The translations under genes were made by a program, and so were the position numbers. Shown piece by piece: positions 44,383 through 53,122 of a DNA stretch of 64,000 nucleotides; position 1 is the stretch's first letter; each line of letters opens with the position of its first letter. The DNA comes from DAHVFK01 sp963755395 (GTDB lineage Bacteria; Pseudomonadota; Gammaproteobacteria; Burkholderiales; SG8-39). The notes below the pieces were generated by a model. It was not told the origin of the DNA and made no database searches. It saw nothing but the letters and a program-made list of their open reading frames with translations. The stretch covers positions 124,001 to 188,000 of the forward strand of contig CAVWJJ010000002.1 of NCBI GenBank assembly GCA_963755395.1. Reading direction: 5' to 3'.

Positions 44383-45671
44383 CTAGCTCCTGGCCTTCAG
44401 CGCACGCGCGCCGATGTCCTTGCGATATTGCATGCCGTCGAAGCGGATTGCCTCCACCGCGTCGTAGGCACGGTGCTGCGCCATGCGGATCGAGTCTCCC
44501 AGCGCGGTGACGCACAGCACCCGCCCGCCGCTCGCGACCAGGCGCTTGCCCTCGAGCCGGTGCCGGCGTGGAACACGCGGCAGTCCGGTGCCCGCCGCAG
44601 GCAAGCCCGTCGATGACGGCGCCCTGGCGCGGGGCATCGGGGTAGCCCTCGGCCGCGAGCACCACGCCGAGCGCGGTGCGCCGGTCCCACTCCACCTCGG
44701 CGTGATCCAGCGTGCCCGTCGAGCGCGCGCTCGAACAGCGCGAGCAGGTCCGACTTCAGGCGCATGCATGATCGGCTGCGTCTCCGGGTCGCCCATGCGG
44801 CAGTTGAACTCGAGCGTCTTCGGATTGCCCGCCTCGTCGATCATCAGCCCGGCGTACAGGAAGCCGACGTAGCGGGATGCCGTCCTTCGCCATGCCCTGC
44901 ACGGCCGGCATGATGATTTCGCGCATCACGCGCGCGTGGACCTGGGGCGTCACCACCGGCGCGGGCGAATAGGCGCCCATGCCGCCGGTGTTGGGGCCCT
45001 GGTCGCCGTCGCGCAGGCGCTTGTGGTCCTGGCTGGTCGCCAGCGGCAGCGCGTGCACGCCGTCGGACACATCACGATGAAGCTCGCCTCCTCGCCCTCG
45101 AGGAACTCCTCGATCACCACGCGCGCGCCCGCCTGGCCGAAGCGATTGCTCGCGCAGCATCATGTCGATCGCGGCGTGCGCCTCCTCCACGCTCGAGGCC
45201 ACGACCACGCCTTTGCCGGCGGCGAGCCCGTCGGCCTTGACCACGATCGGGGCGCCCTCGCGCTCGACGTAGACCTTGCGCCGCGGCCGCGTCGCTCGAA
45301 GGTCGCGTAGGCGCGCCGTGGGAATGCCATGCCGCACCATGAACCGCTTGGCGAAGTCCTTCGAGGCCTCCAGCTGCGCCGCGGCGCGTGTCGGGCCGAA
45401 GATCTTGCAGCCCCGCGGCTCGGAACGCGTCGACCACGCCGGCGGCGAGCGGCGCTTCCGGCCCGACCACGGTCAGGTGGATGCCTTCTCGCCGCGCGAA
45501 TTCGATCAGCGGCGCAGTTGCGGTGATGTCGACGTTCTCCAGGCCGGGCTCGGTGCGCCGTGCCGCGCGTTGCCCGGCGCGACGAACACCTTCTGCACGC
45601 GCGGCGCTCTGCGCCAGCTTCCACGCGAGCGCGTGCTCGCGGCCTCCCGAGCCGATAACGAGGAGCTTCAT
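44383..45671 (-). pseudogene. purD: Phosphoribosylamine-glycine ligase PurD, broken by about ten single-base indels
   Basis: Begins MKLLVIGSGGREHALAWKLA and ends KDIGARALKARS. Between them all three frames alternate, but together they give a complete ATP-grasp GAR synthetase: LTVVGPEAPLAAGVVDAFRA, VVKADGLAAGKGVVVASSVE, SQDHKRLRDGDQGPNTGGMG, TLEFNCRMGDPETQP. Breaks occur roughly every 50-200 bases from about 45590 to 44580. PurD ligates glycine to phosphoribosylamine in purine synthesis. It starts 1 base after purH. Essentiality and protein conservation make sequencing error the likely cause. Confidence 0.85.
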
Positions 45672-45672
45672 C

Positions 45673-47232
45673 TCAGTGCCGGAAGTGGCGCAATCCGGTG
45701 AACACCATCGCCACCCCGCGCTCGTTCGCGGCGGCGATGACCTCGTCGTCGCGCACGCTTCCGCCCGGCTGGATCACCGCCACGGCACCCGCGTCGGCGA
45801 CCACGTCCAGGCCGTCACGGAACGGGAAGAAGGCATCCGACGCCACCACCGATCCCGACAGGGAAAGACCGGCATTCTGCGCCTTGATCGAAGCGATACG
45901 CGCGCTGTCGACGCGGCTCATCTGGCCGGCGCCGACGCCGAGCGTCATGCCGCCGGCGCAAAAGACGATTGCGTTGGACTTGACGTACTTCGCCACGCGC
46001 CAGGCGAACAGCAGGTCGGCGAGCTGCGCCTCGGTGGGAGCTTTCCCGCTCACGACTTTGAGGTCGGCGCGCTCGATCGTGTGCGCGTCCGGGCTCTGCA
46101 CCAGCAACCCGCCGCCGACGCGCTTGTAATCGTGCGCCTGAACGTCGTGCGCGAGAGGAACCTCCAGCAGCCGCAGATTCTGCTTGCCGGCCAACAACTC
46201 TCGCGCCCCGGGCTCGACCCGTGGCGCGATGATGACTTCCGCGAACTGCTTCGACACGGCTTCGGCGGTTGACCTGTCCAGGGCGCGGTTGAAGGCGATG
46301 ATGCCGCCGAAGGCGGAAACGGAATCGGTCTTGAACGCTTTCTCGTATGCGCCTAGCAGGTTCTCGGCGATCGCCACGCCGCACGGGTTGGCGTGCTTGA
46401 CGATCACGCAAGCCGGATCCGAGAAGGCCTTGACGCATTCCCACGCGGCGTCGGCGTCGGCCACGTTGTTGTACGACAGCTCCTTGCCCTGCAGCTGGCG
46501 ATAGCTGGCGAGGCCGCCGGCGACGGGCTTGTCGTCGCGATAGAAGGCGGCCGACTGGTGGGGGTTCTCGCCGTAGCGCATGTCCTGCAGCTTGCAGAAC
46601 TGCAGGTTGAGTACGTCCGGGTATTCGCGCCGCTTGCCGTCGGCATGGAGCGAGAAAAGGTAGTTCGCGATCGCGCCGTCGTAGGCCGCGGTATGGGCAA
46701 ATACCTTCTTGGCCAACGCAAGCCGGGTCGCGTCGCACACCGCGCCGGTGGCGCGAATTTCCGCGAGCACCGGGTCGTAGTCGGCCGGATCGACCAGCAC
46801 GCCCACGCCGCCGTAGTTCTTGGCGGCCGCGCGCAGCATGGCGGGGCCGCCGATGTCGATGTTTTCGATTGCGTCGTCCAGCCGGCAGTCGGGGTCGGCG
46901 ACCGTGGCCTGGAATGGATAGAGGTTTACGACCAGAAGATCGATCGGCTCGATGCCGGCCTCGCGAATCGCCGCCATGTGGCTCGACATGTCGCGCCGCG
47001 CGAGCAGGCCGCCGTGGATCTTGGGATGCAGCGTCTTGACCCGCCCGTCCAGCATTTCGGGGAAGCCGGTGTAGCGCGAAACCTCAGTGACCGGGACGCC
47101 TTCCTTCTCGAGCAGCTTGGCGGTGCCTCCAGTGGACAGCACTGTCACTCCGAGCGCGGCCAGCGCGCGGGCGAAATCGACCACGCCCGCCTTGTCGGAA
47201 ACACTGATTAGCGCCCTGGCGATTCGGTCCAT
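45673..47232 (-). CDS. purH: Bifunctional AICAR transformylase/IMP cyclohydrolase PurH
   Basis: 519 aa from ATG 47232. The N-terminal IMP cyclohydrolase (MGS-like) domain has ALISVSDKAGVVDFARAL and TGGTAKLL and ends near GPAMLRAAAKNYGGV. The C-terminal transformylase domain has LQDMRYGENPHQSAAFYRD and the catalytic KHANPCGVAIAENLL. It performs the last two steps of IMP synthesis. Unlike purD just downstream it has no frameshift. Confidence 0.96.
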   Translation of the reverse strand: MDRIARALISVSDKAGVVDFARALAALGVTVLSTGGTAKLLEKEGVPVTEVSRYTGFPEMLDGRVKTLHPKIHGGLLARRDMSSHMAAIREAGIEPIDLLVVNLYPFQATVADPDCRLDDAIENIDIGGPAMLRAAAKNYGGVGVLVDPADYDPVLAEIRATGAVCDATRLALAKKVFAHTAAYDGAIANYLFSLHADGKRREYPDVLNLQFCKLQDMRYGENPHQSAAFYRDDKPVAGGLASYRQLQGKELSYNNVADADAAWECVKAFSDPACVIVKHANPCGVAIAENLLGAYEKAFKTDSVSAFGGIIAFNRALDRSTAEAVSKQFAEVIIAPRVEPGARELLAGKQNLRLLEVPLAHDVQAHDYKRVGGGLLVQSPDAHTIERADLKVVSGKAPTEAQLADLLFAWRVAKYVKSNAIVFCAGGMTLGVGAGQMSRVDSARIASIKAQNAGLSLSGSVVASDAFFPFRDGLDVVADAGAVAVIQPGGSVRDDEVIAAANERGVAMVFTGLRHFRH

Positions 47233-47258
47233 CTTTGCGCAGGCGCCCCGGACGATCC

Positions 47259-47501
47259 TCAGCCCTTGATTCGCAGCCGCTGCATCTTGCTGCGCAGCGT
47301 GTTGCGGTTGATACCGAGCATCTCGGCCGCGAGCGTCTGGTTGCCCTCGGCGAAGCGCAGCACCGTCTCGATCATCGGTTTCTCGACGTTTTTCAGCACC
47401 ATCTCGTGAATGGTGGTCGGCTTCTCGCCGTCCATGTCCTTGAAGTAGCGCTCCAGCGCGCGCCTGACGGCGTCGGCGAGATCGTTGCTGCGCGTGCTCA
47501 T
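47259..47501 (-). CDS. fis: Fis-family nucleoid-associated DNA-binding protein
   Basis: 80 aa from ATG 47501, overlapping the dusB stop (ATGA). The N-terminal dimer helix region is ALERYFKDMDGEKPTTIHEM, and the helix-turn-helix is QTLAAEMLGINRNTLRSKMQ near the C-terminus. dusB-fis is the classic arrangement. It is shorter than E. coli Fis (98 aa), lacking its N-terminal beta-hairpin arm, as is usual in betaproteobacteria. Confidence 0.92.
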   Translation of the reverse strand: MSTRSNDLADAVRRALERYFKDMDGEKPTTIHEMVLKNVEKPMIETVLRFAEGNQTLAAEMLGINRNTLRSKMQRLRIKG

Positions 47502-48508
47502 GCGGCCAGCCTCTCGCCGACAATGCGCGCGTCGTTGGCGGCGGCGGCAAGACGCTCGAAGTAGCCGCGCACCGCGTCGAGCTGGGTCGGCGCCGCCTCG
47601 ATCCGGTTCGCCTCGCGCCGGAACTGCTCTCCCAGCGGCAGGGCGCAAACGGTCCAGCCGATGTGCTTGCGCGCGACGCGCACCCCCTGCTCGTTCCCGT
47701 AAAGAGCGTGAATGCCGGCCAAGTGCTCGAGCAGCACCGCGCCTATCTCCTCGACCGTGGGCGGCGCAAGGCGGGTTCCCGTGGCGAGGTAGTGCGCGAT
47801 CTCGCGGAAGATCCACGGCCGGCCGTGGGCCGCGCGCCCGATCATCAGGCCGTCGGCGCCGGTGCGTCGCAGCACTTCCCGCGCCTGTTCCGGCGTGCGG
47901 ATGTCGCCGTTGGCGATCACCGGGATCGCCAGCCTGGATTTGACCTCGGCGATCGTGTCGTATTCGGCTTGGCCGGCAAAGCCGCAGGCGCGCGTGCGGC
48001 CGTGGATCGCGAGCAGCTGGACGCCGGACGCCTGCGCGATGCGCGCAATCTGCAGCGCATTGCGCCGCTCGGGGCTCGGACCGGTGCGAATCTTGAGCGT
48101 GACCGGGACATCCACCGCGCCGACCACCGTCTCGAGAATGCGCCCGACCAGCGCCTCGTCGGCCAGCAGCGCCGATCCGGCGTAGACGTTGCACACTTTC
48201 TTCGCCGGGCAGCCCATGTTGATGTCGATGATCTGCGCGCCACGCTCGACGTTGTAGCGCGCGGCGTCTGCCATCATTGCGGGATCCGCCCCGGCGATCT
48301 GAACCGAGACGGGCGCTGACTCGCCCTCATGGTCGAGGCGCAGCCGTGACTTGCGCGAGTCGCGCAGCTCGGGGCGCGAGGTCACCATCTCGGACACCGC
48401 CAGGCCGGCGCCGAAGCGCCGCGCGAGCTGGCGGAAAGGGCGGTCCGTGACGCCTGCCATCGGAGCGACAAACAACGAATTGCGCAGCACGTGCGCCCCG
48501 ATTTTCAT
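47498..48508 (-). CDS. dusB: tRNA-dihydrouridine synthase DusB
   Basis: 336 aa TIM-barrel flavoenzyme. LFVAPMAGVTDRPFRQLARR binds FMN; the catalytic cysteine is in INMGCPAKKVCNVYAGSALL; AIHGRTRACGFAGQAEYD and VIANGDIRTPEQA follow. It reduces uridine in the tRNA D-loop. It is co-transcribed with fis. Confidence 0.95.
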   Translation of the reverse strand: MKIGAHVLRNSLFVAPMAGVTDRPFRQLARRFGAGLAVSEMVTSRPELRDSRKSRLRLDHEGESAPVSVQIAGADPAMMADAARYNVERGAQIIDINMGCPAKKVCNVYAGSALLADEALVGRILETVVGAVDVPVTLKIRTGPSPERRNALQIARIAQASGVQLLAIHGRTRACGFAGQAEYDTIAEVKSRLAIPVIANGDIRTPEQAREVLRRTGADGLMIGRAAHGRPWIFREIAHYLATGTRLAPPTVEEIGAVLLEHLAGIHALYGNEQGVRVARKHIGWTVCALPLGEQFRREANRIEAAPTQLDAVRGYFERLAAAANDARIVGERLAA

Positions 48509-48565
48509 GCTCTGTACGCGGTTGGAGTCGTCGAGAGGAGGAAGAATTCTAACATTGCGCTCCGC

Positions 48566-49648
48566 TCATGGAAGCGCCGAAGGCCCGTAGATCATGCGCC
48601 GCGCAAAGAACCGGCGCGCCGGCGGCAGCGTGTCGAGCGCCGTCAGCGCCAGGCCGCGTGCGGCGCTCGCGGCTGGGTTGCGGCCGAGAAAGCCCCGGGC
48701 AAGGAGATCGGTGACGCGAATCGTCGCGCCCGCGTCCAGGCGGCGACGCGTCACGAAACGGCGGAGAACGGCCGGATCGCCCGGGTCGTCGGCTGCCTGC
48801 AGCAGCGTAGCGAGTTCCCATGCGTCGCGCAGGCCGAGGTTGAGGCCTTGCCCCGCGACCGGGTGCAGCGTCTGCGCCGCGTTGCCGATGAAGACCTCGC
48901 GCGGTCCCACGCGCGAGGCGCGAACGCGCAGCGCGAGCGGATGGACTGCGCGCGACTCTACTGCCAGGGCGCGACCCACGCGCCCCCCCGCCGCGCGCGC
49001 GAGCGCCTCGAGGAAAGCGTTGGGGGCGGCATCGGCGAGAGCGCGCGCACGTTCCGGCCGCGTGCCCCAGACGAAAGCGTAGCGGCCGGCGAGCGGCAGC
49101 AGCGCGAGCGGCCCCTCGGGGGTGAAGCGTTCATGCGCCGTGGTGCCTGTGCGCGGCTCGATCTCGACCACGCCGACGACGGCGTCCTGGGCGTAGCGCG
49201 TTTCGCGCGCGTCCTCGGACGCGCCCTCGGCGTGCACCACGCAGCGGGCCGGCAGCGCGCGCGCATCGGCACCGCGCAGCACTTCGATCCCGCTCGACTC
49301 GAGCCGCGCAGCGAGCGCGGAGGCGAGCTCGCGGTACTCCACTACGTAGCCCAGCGCGGGAACGCCGGCGTCGGCGGCGTCGAGGCGCGCACGGCCGAAG
49401 CCTCCCGCTTGCGAGACGAGAATCGTTTCAATGGGTGAAGGGGCCAGCGCGGACCAGGCGCCGACGCGCTCGAGAATCAGGCGGCTCGCGTACGACAGCG
49501 CGAGCGGGCGGGACGCGGCGGCGCGGGTGCCCTCGGTCTCGCGTTCGAGCACCACGACTCGCTGCGCGGAGCCGCGCAGCGCGAGCGCGAAGCTGCAGCC
49601 TACCGGGCCGCCGCCGACGACCAGGACATCAATGGGTGCCGCGGGCAT
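48566..49648 (-). CDS. UbiH/UbiF/VisC-family FAD-dependent monooxygenase
   Basis: 360 aa, slightly short for the family (about 390). The FAD-binding GxGxxG variant is VLVVGGGPVGCSFALALRG at the N-terminus. The second FAD motif is FIGNAAQTLHPVAGQGLNLG with the family signature HPVAGQGLNLG. It hydroxylates the ubiquinone ring; which carbon (UbiH, UbiI or UbiF) cannot be said. Its start overlaps the pepP stop by 20 bases. Confidence 0.85.
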   Translation of the reverse strand: MPAAPIDVLVVGGGPVGCSFALALRGSAQRVVVLERETEGTRAAASRPLALSYASRLILERVGAWSALAPSPIETILVSQAGGFGRARLDAADAGVPALGYVVEYRELASALAARLESSGIEVLRGADARALPARCVVHAEGASEDARETRYAQDAVVGVVEIEPRTGTTAHERFTPEGPLALLPLAGRYAFVWGTRPERARALADAAPNAFLEALARAAGGRVGRALAVESRAVHPLALRVRASRVGPREVFIGNAAQTLHPVAGQGLNLGLRDAWELATLLQAADDPGDPAVLRRFVTRRRLDAGATIRVTDLLARGFLGRNPAASAARGLALTALDTLPPARRFFARRMIYGPSALP

Positions 49649-50957
49649 CGCGCATCAAGGCTTCGATTTCCGCCACCTGCTTCGGCGTCTCGTGGGTGAG
49701 CACCTCGCAGCCGGAACCGGTCACGACGACGTCGTCCTCGATTCGCACCCCGATGTCGCGCAGCCGCTCGGGGACGTCGTCGGCCGCGCGGATGTAAAGC
49801 CCCGGCTCGACGGTGAGCGTCATGCCCGGAACCAGCGCGCGCCATTGCCCTTCGCGCTTGTACTCGCCGGCGTCGTGCACGTCGAGTCCGAGCCAGTGCC
49901 CGGTCCGGTGCATGTAGAAGCGCTTGTAGCTCTCCTTTTCGAGCGCCTCCTCCAGGCTGCCCGCCAGTATCTTCAGGTCGAGCATGCCCTGCGCCAGCAC
50001 CCGCACGGCCGCATCGTGCGGCGCATTCCAGGCATTGCCTGGCCGGATCTCTTCCATCGCAGCCTGCTGCGCGGCCAGTACCAGCTCGTAGACCTCGCGC
50101 TGCGCGCCGCCGAACCTGCCGTTGACGGGGAAAGTGCGCGTGATGTCGGAGGCGTAGCCCTCGAGCTCGCAGCCGGCGTCTATCAGCAGCAGGTCGCCGT
50201 CGCGCAATGGCGCGTCGTTCGAGACATAGTGCAGCACGCAGGCGTTGGCGCCGCCGGCCACGATCGGCCAGTAGGCCGGGAACTGTGCGCCCTTGCGCCG
50301 GAACTCGTACAGCAGCTCGGCCTCGATCTCGTACTCGTGGCGTCCCGGGCGGGTCGCCCGCATCGCGCGGCGGTGCGCAACGGCGGAGATCGAGGCCGCG
50401 CGCCGCATCAGCGCCAGCTCGTGCGCGTCCTTGACCAGCCGCATCTCGTCCAGCAGTGCGCGCACGTCCTGGACGCGCTCCGGTGCCTGCACCCCGGTGC
50501 GCGCCTTGGCCCGGACCGCGTTCAGCCAGCGCATCGCGCGCGCGTCCCACTCGACGTCGGCACCGAGCGGGTAGAACAGCGCAGGCTGATTTTCGAGCAG
50601 CTGCGCCAGCGTCTCGTCGAGCGCGCCGATGGGGTGCGCCTCGTCGAAGCCGAAGCGCTCGCGCGCCGCCTGCGGGCCCCAGCGGAAGCCGTCCCAGGTT
50701 TCGCGCTCTTCGTTGCGCTCGCGGCAGAACAGCAGCGACCTGGGCGCGTCCCCCGCCACGATGACCAGCGCGGCCTCGGGCTCGCCGAAGCCGCTCAGGT
50801 GGTAGAAGTGGCTGTCGAAGCGGTAAGGGTAGTGCGCGTCGCGGTTGCGGATGCGCTCGGGCGCCGTGGGGATCACCGCGACGCCCGCACCCATGCCGCG
50901 CGCGAGCCGGTCGCGCCGCGCCTGGTAGACCGCGCTGTCTGTGACGTTCATGTCCAT
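49629..50957 (-). CDS. pepP: Xaa-Pro aminopeptidase PepP
   Basis: 442 aa from ATG 50957, with GGAG upstream; other in-frame Met codons follow within two residues. The N-terminal aminopeptidase-P domain is RNRDAHYPYRFDSHFYHLSG. Metal ligands of the pita-bread fold are visible in LIDAGCELEGYASDITRTFP, HRTGHWLGLDVHDAG, TVEPGLYI and RIEDDVVVTGSG. It removes N-terminal residues preceding proline. pepP next to ubiH is a common arrangement. Confidence 0.93.
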   Translation of the reverse strand: MDMNVTDSAVYQARRDRLARGMGAGVAVIPTAPERIRNRDAHYPYRFDSHFYHLSGFGEPEAALVIVAGDAPRSLLFCRERNEERETWDGFRWGPQAARERFGFDEAHPIGALDETLAQLLENQPALFYPLGADVEWDARAMRWLNAVRAKARTGVQAPERVQDVRALLDEMRLVKDAHELALMRRAASISAVAHRRAMRATRPGRHEYEIEAELLYEFRRKGAQFPAYWPIVAGGANACVLHYVSNDAPLRDGDLLLIDAGCELEGYASDITRTFPVNGRFGGAQREVYELVLAAQQAAMEEIRPGNAWNAPHDAAVRVLAQGMLDLKILAGSLEEALEKESYKRFYMHRTGHWLGLDVHDAGEYKREGQWRALVPGMTLTVEPGLYIRAADDVPERLRDIGVRIEDDVVVTGSGCEVLTHETPKQVAEIEALMRDARGTH

Positions 50958-50964
50958 GCCTGCA

Positions 50965-51405
50965 TTACTCCTCGTTGTCGTGCCCGAGCTGCGAGTCGAG
51001 CAGCGCGGCCCAGCGTGTCGCATGTTCATCCAGCGGCGCGCGCACGCGCCGCGAGAGATCCGTCAGCGCCGCGGCAAGCGCGTCCTGCACTGTGCCCGGC
51101 TCCAGCTCGGCGAGCGCCTGCGCGCATTGCCCGAGCAACTCGCGCGCCGCGATCGCCGTCGCGAGCGCGCTCTTCAGCCGTTCCCGCGGCTGCGGGATCC
51201 AGCCGCGTGGAGCGCCGAGTGCCGCGAGCCGCTCGCCAAGCTCCATAATGCGCTTTCGCAGCCGCGGCAGCGCGCCGAGCTTGGCTGACTGCGCGCCGCC
51301 CCACACCGCCAAGTCGGCCAGCGCGAGCCACTCGCGACGCAGCGCCGCCAGCCAGCCCGCGTCGCAGGCGAGCGCCCGGTCGACCGCGTCAGGATCGAGC
51401 GCCAT
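50965..51405 (-). CDS. Unknown alpha-helical protein between murU and pepP
   Basis: 146 aa from ATG 51405, overlapping murU's end by 17 bases and ending 7 bases before pepP. It is predicted all-helical, with many Ala, Leu and Arg and no cysteine, signal peptide or membrane helix. Segments include GWLAALRREWLALADLAVWG and RARAPL-type turns near the end. I do not recognise a family. Tight operon packing supports that it is a real gene. Confidence 0.65.
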   Translation of the reverse strand: MALDPDAVDRALACDAGWLAALRREWLALADLAVWGGAQSAKLGALPRLRKRIMELGERLAALGAPRGWIPQPRERLKSALATAIAARELLGQCAQALAELEPGTVQDALAAALTDLSRRVRAPLDEHATRWAALLDSQLGHDNEE

Positions 51406-52075
51406 GACGCGCCGCCAGCAATGCGTCGAGCGCCGCGAGCCGCTCGATCGTCCCGACGTCCTGCCAGATGCCGTGGTACAGCTCGCCGGAAATGCGGCCG
51501 TTCTCGGCCGCCGCGCGCAGCAGCGGCCCAAGCGGCGCCCGGGTCCCCGGACCGACCCCGTCCACCAGGGCGGGCGACATGACTGCGATGCCGGCGTAAG
51601 TGTAGCGCGCGCCGGCGCCGTTTCCGACGCTGCCCCTCTCGAGGCTGAAATCCCCCTGCGGGCGATGCGGCGGGTTCGGCACCAACACCAGGTTCGCCAG
51701 GCGCTGCCCCAGGACTTCGGCGCGCAGAAGGGCGAAATCGCACTCGCAATAGACGTCGCCGTTGACGAGCAGGAACGGCGCTTCGCCCAGCCGGGCGCGC
51801 GCCCGCGCGATCCCGCCCGCAGTTTCGAGCGGTCGCTGCTCGTGCGAGTAGGCGATCGAGAGGCCGAAAGCGGTGCCATTGCCCACGCGCTCGACGATCA
51901 GCTGCGCGAAGTGCGACACATTGATCACCACCTCGCGGAATCCCGCCGCGGCCAGGCGCTCGAGGTGCCAGGCGAGCAGCGGCTTGCCGCCGACCTCGAG
52001 CAGCGGCTTGGGCAGCCGGTCGGTGACCGGACGCAGGCGCTCGCCGCGCCCGGCAGCGAGGATCATCGCCTTCAT
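51389..52075 (-). CDS. murU: N-acetylmuramate alpha-1-phosphate uridylyltransferase MurU
   Basis: 228 aa nucleotidyltransferase. The N-terminal signature is MILAAGRGERLRPVTDRLPK, with PLLEVGGKPLLAWHLERL and FLLVNGDVYCECDFALL (metal-binding D). Short, without the left-handed beta-helix of GlmU, as expected for MurU. With the upstream kinase it converts recycled MurNAc to UDP-MurNAc, bypassing de novo synthesis and its fosfomycin-sensitive step. Confidence 0.9.
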   Translation of the reverse strand: MKAMILAAGRGERLRPVTDRLPKPLLEVGGKPLLAWHLERLAAAGFREVVINVSHFAQLIVERVGNGTAFGLSIAYSHEQRPLETAGGIARARARLGEAPFLLVNGDVYCECDFALLRAEVLGQRLANLVLVPNPPHRPQGDFSLERGSVGNGAGARYTYAGIAVMSPALVDGVGPGTRAPLGPLLRAAAENGRISGELYHGIWQDVGTIERLAALDALLAARHGARS

Positions 52076-53052
52076 TGCTGCTTCCCGCCGAGCTGGTCGA
52101 GCAGCCGCGCGAGCGGCGCGAGCGCCGCGTAGCGTCCGGCCACCGCTCGCGCGTAGTCGAGAAAACGGGGCGTGTCCGCCAAGTATTTCGCTTTGCCGTC
52201 GCGGTAGGTCAGGCGGGCGAAGATGCCGAGCACCTTCAGGTGGCGCTGCAGCCCCATCCATTCGAAACCACGGTAGAACTCGGCGAAGTCGGCGTCGACC
52301 GGCAGCCGCGCCCGCTTGGCCGCGTCCCAGTACCGCGCGCACCAATCGATCACGCGCGCTTCTTCCCAACTGATGAAGGCGTCGCGCAACAACGAGGCAA
52401 TGTCGTAGCTGATCGGGCCGATGACGGCATCCTGGAAGTCAAGCACGCCCGGGTTGGGCTCGCACAGCATGAGGTTGCGCGGCATGTAGTCGCGGTGGAC
52501 GTAGACCGCGGGCTGCGCGAGCGCGCTCGCGGCGAGCCGACGGAAAGCGTCTTCGAGCGCGGCCTGCTGCGCCGCCGAGAGCGAAAGCCCGAGATGGCGG
52601 CCCAGGTACCACTCCGGAAACAGCGCCATCTCGCGGCGCAGCAGCGCCGCGTCGTACGCCGGCAGCTCGCCGGCGCGGGTGGCGAGCTGCCAGCGCACCA
52701 GTGCGTCGATCGCGTCGCGGAACAGCGCGTCGGCGTTGTGCTCGTCGAGCGCCGCGAGGTAGGTTGTCTTGCCCAGGTCGGAAAGCAGCAGAAAGCCCTG
52801 TGCCAGGTCCTGCGCGTGGATTTCGGGTGCGTTCACCTTCGCCTCGCGCAGCAGGCGCGCGACGTGAACGAATGGCCGGCAGTCTTCCTTGTCGGGCGGC
52901 GCATCCATTGCGATGAAGCTGCGCCCGTCGGCGAGCGAGGCGCGGAAATAGCGCCGGAAGCTCGCGTCCTCGGAGGCGGGAGCGAGGGTGAACGCGCTGC
53001 CCGGGAGCTGCGCTGCGAGCCAGCGCTCGAGCGCGTCGAGGCGTACGTCCAC
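52072..53052 (-). CDS. amgK: Anomeric MurNAc/GlcNAc kinase AmgK
   Basis: 326 aa from GTG 53052; an earlier GTG at 53094 would leave only 28 bases to the divergent lptD start. APH-like kinase: FRRYFRASLADGRSFIAMDA, catalytic loop VYVHRDYMPRNLMLC, metal motif VLDFQDAVIGPISYDIASLL. Overlap with murU (ATGA) identifies the cell-wall recycling pair amgK-murU. It phosphorylates MurNAc at the anomeric position. Confidence 0.9.
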   Translation of the reverse strand: MDVRLDALERWLAAQLPGSAFTLAPASEDASFRRYFRASLADGRSFIAMDAPPDKEDCRPFVHVARLLREAKVNAPEIHAQDLAQGFLLLSDLGKTTYLAALDEHNADALFRDAIDALVRWQLATRAGELPAYDAALLRREMALFPEWYLGRHLGLSLSAAQQAALEDAFRRLAASALAQPAVYVHRDYMPRNLMLCEPNPGVLDFQDAVIGPISYDIASLLRDAFISWEEARVIDWCARYWDAAKRARLPVDADFAEFYRGFEWMGLQRHLKVLGIFARLTYRDGKAKYLADTPRFLDYARAVAGRYAALAPLARLLDQLGGKQQ

Positions 53053-53122
53053 GAGTTTCGTTGCGAATTCCGCCGAATTGTGACATTTTAGCACTCAAGA
53101 ATCACCCCTTTCCCTTCCGCCT

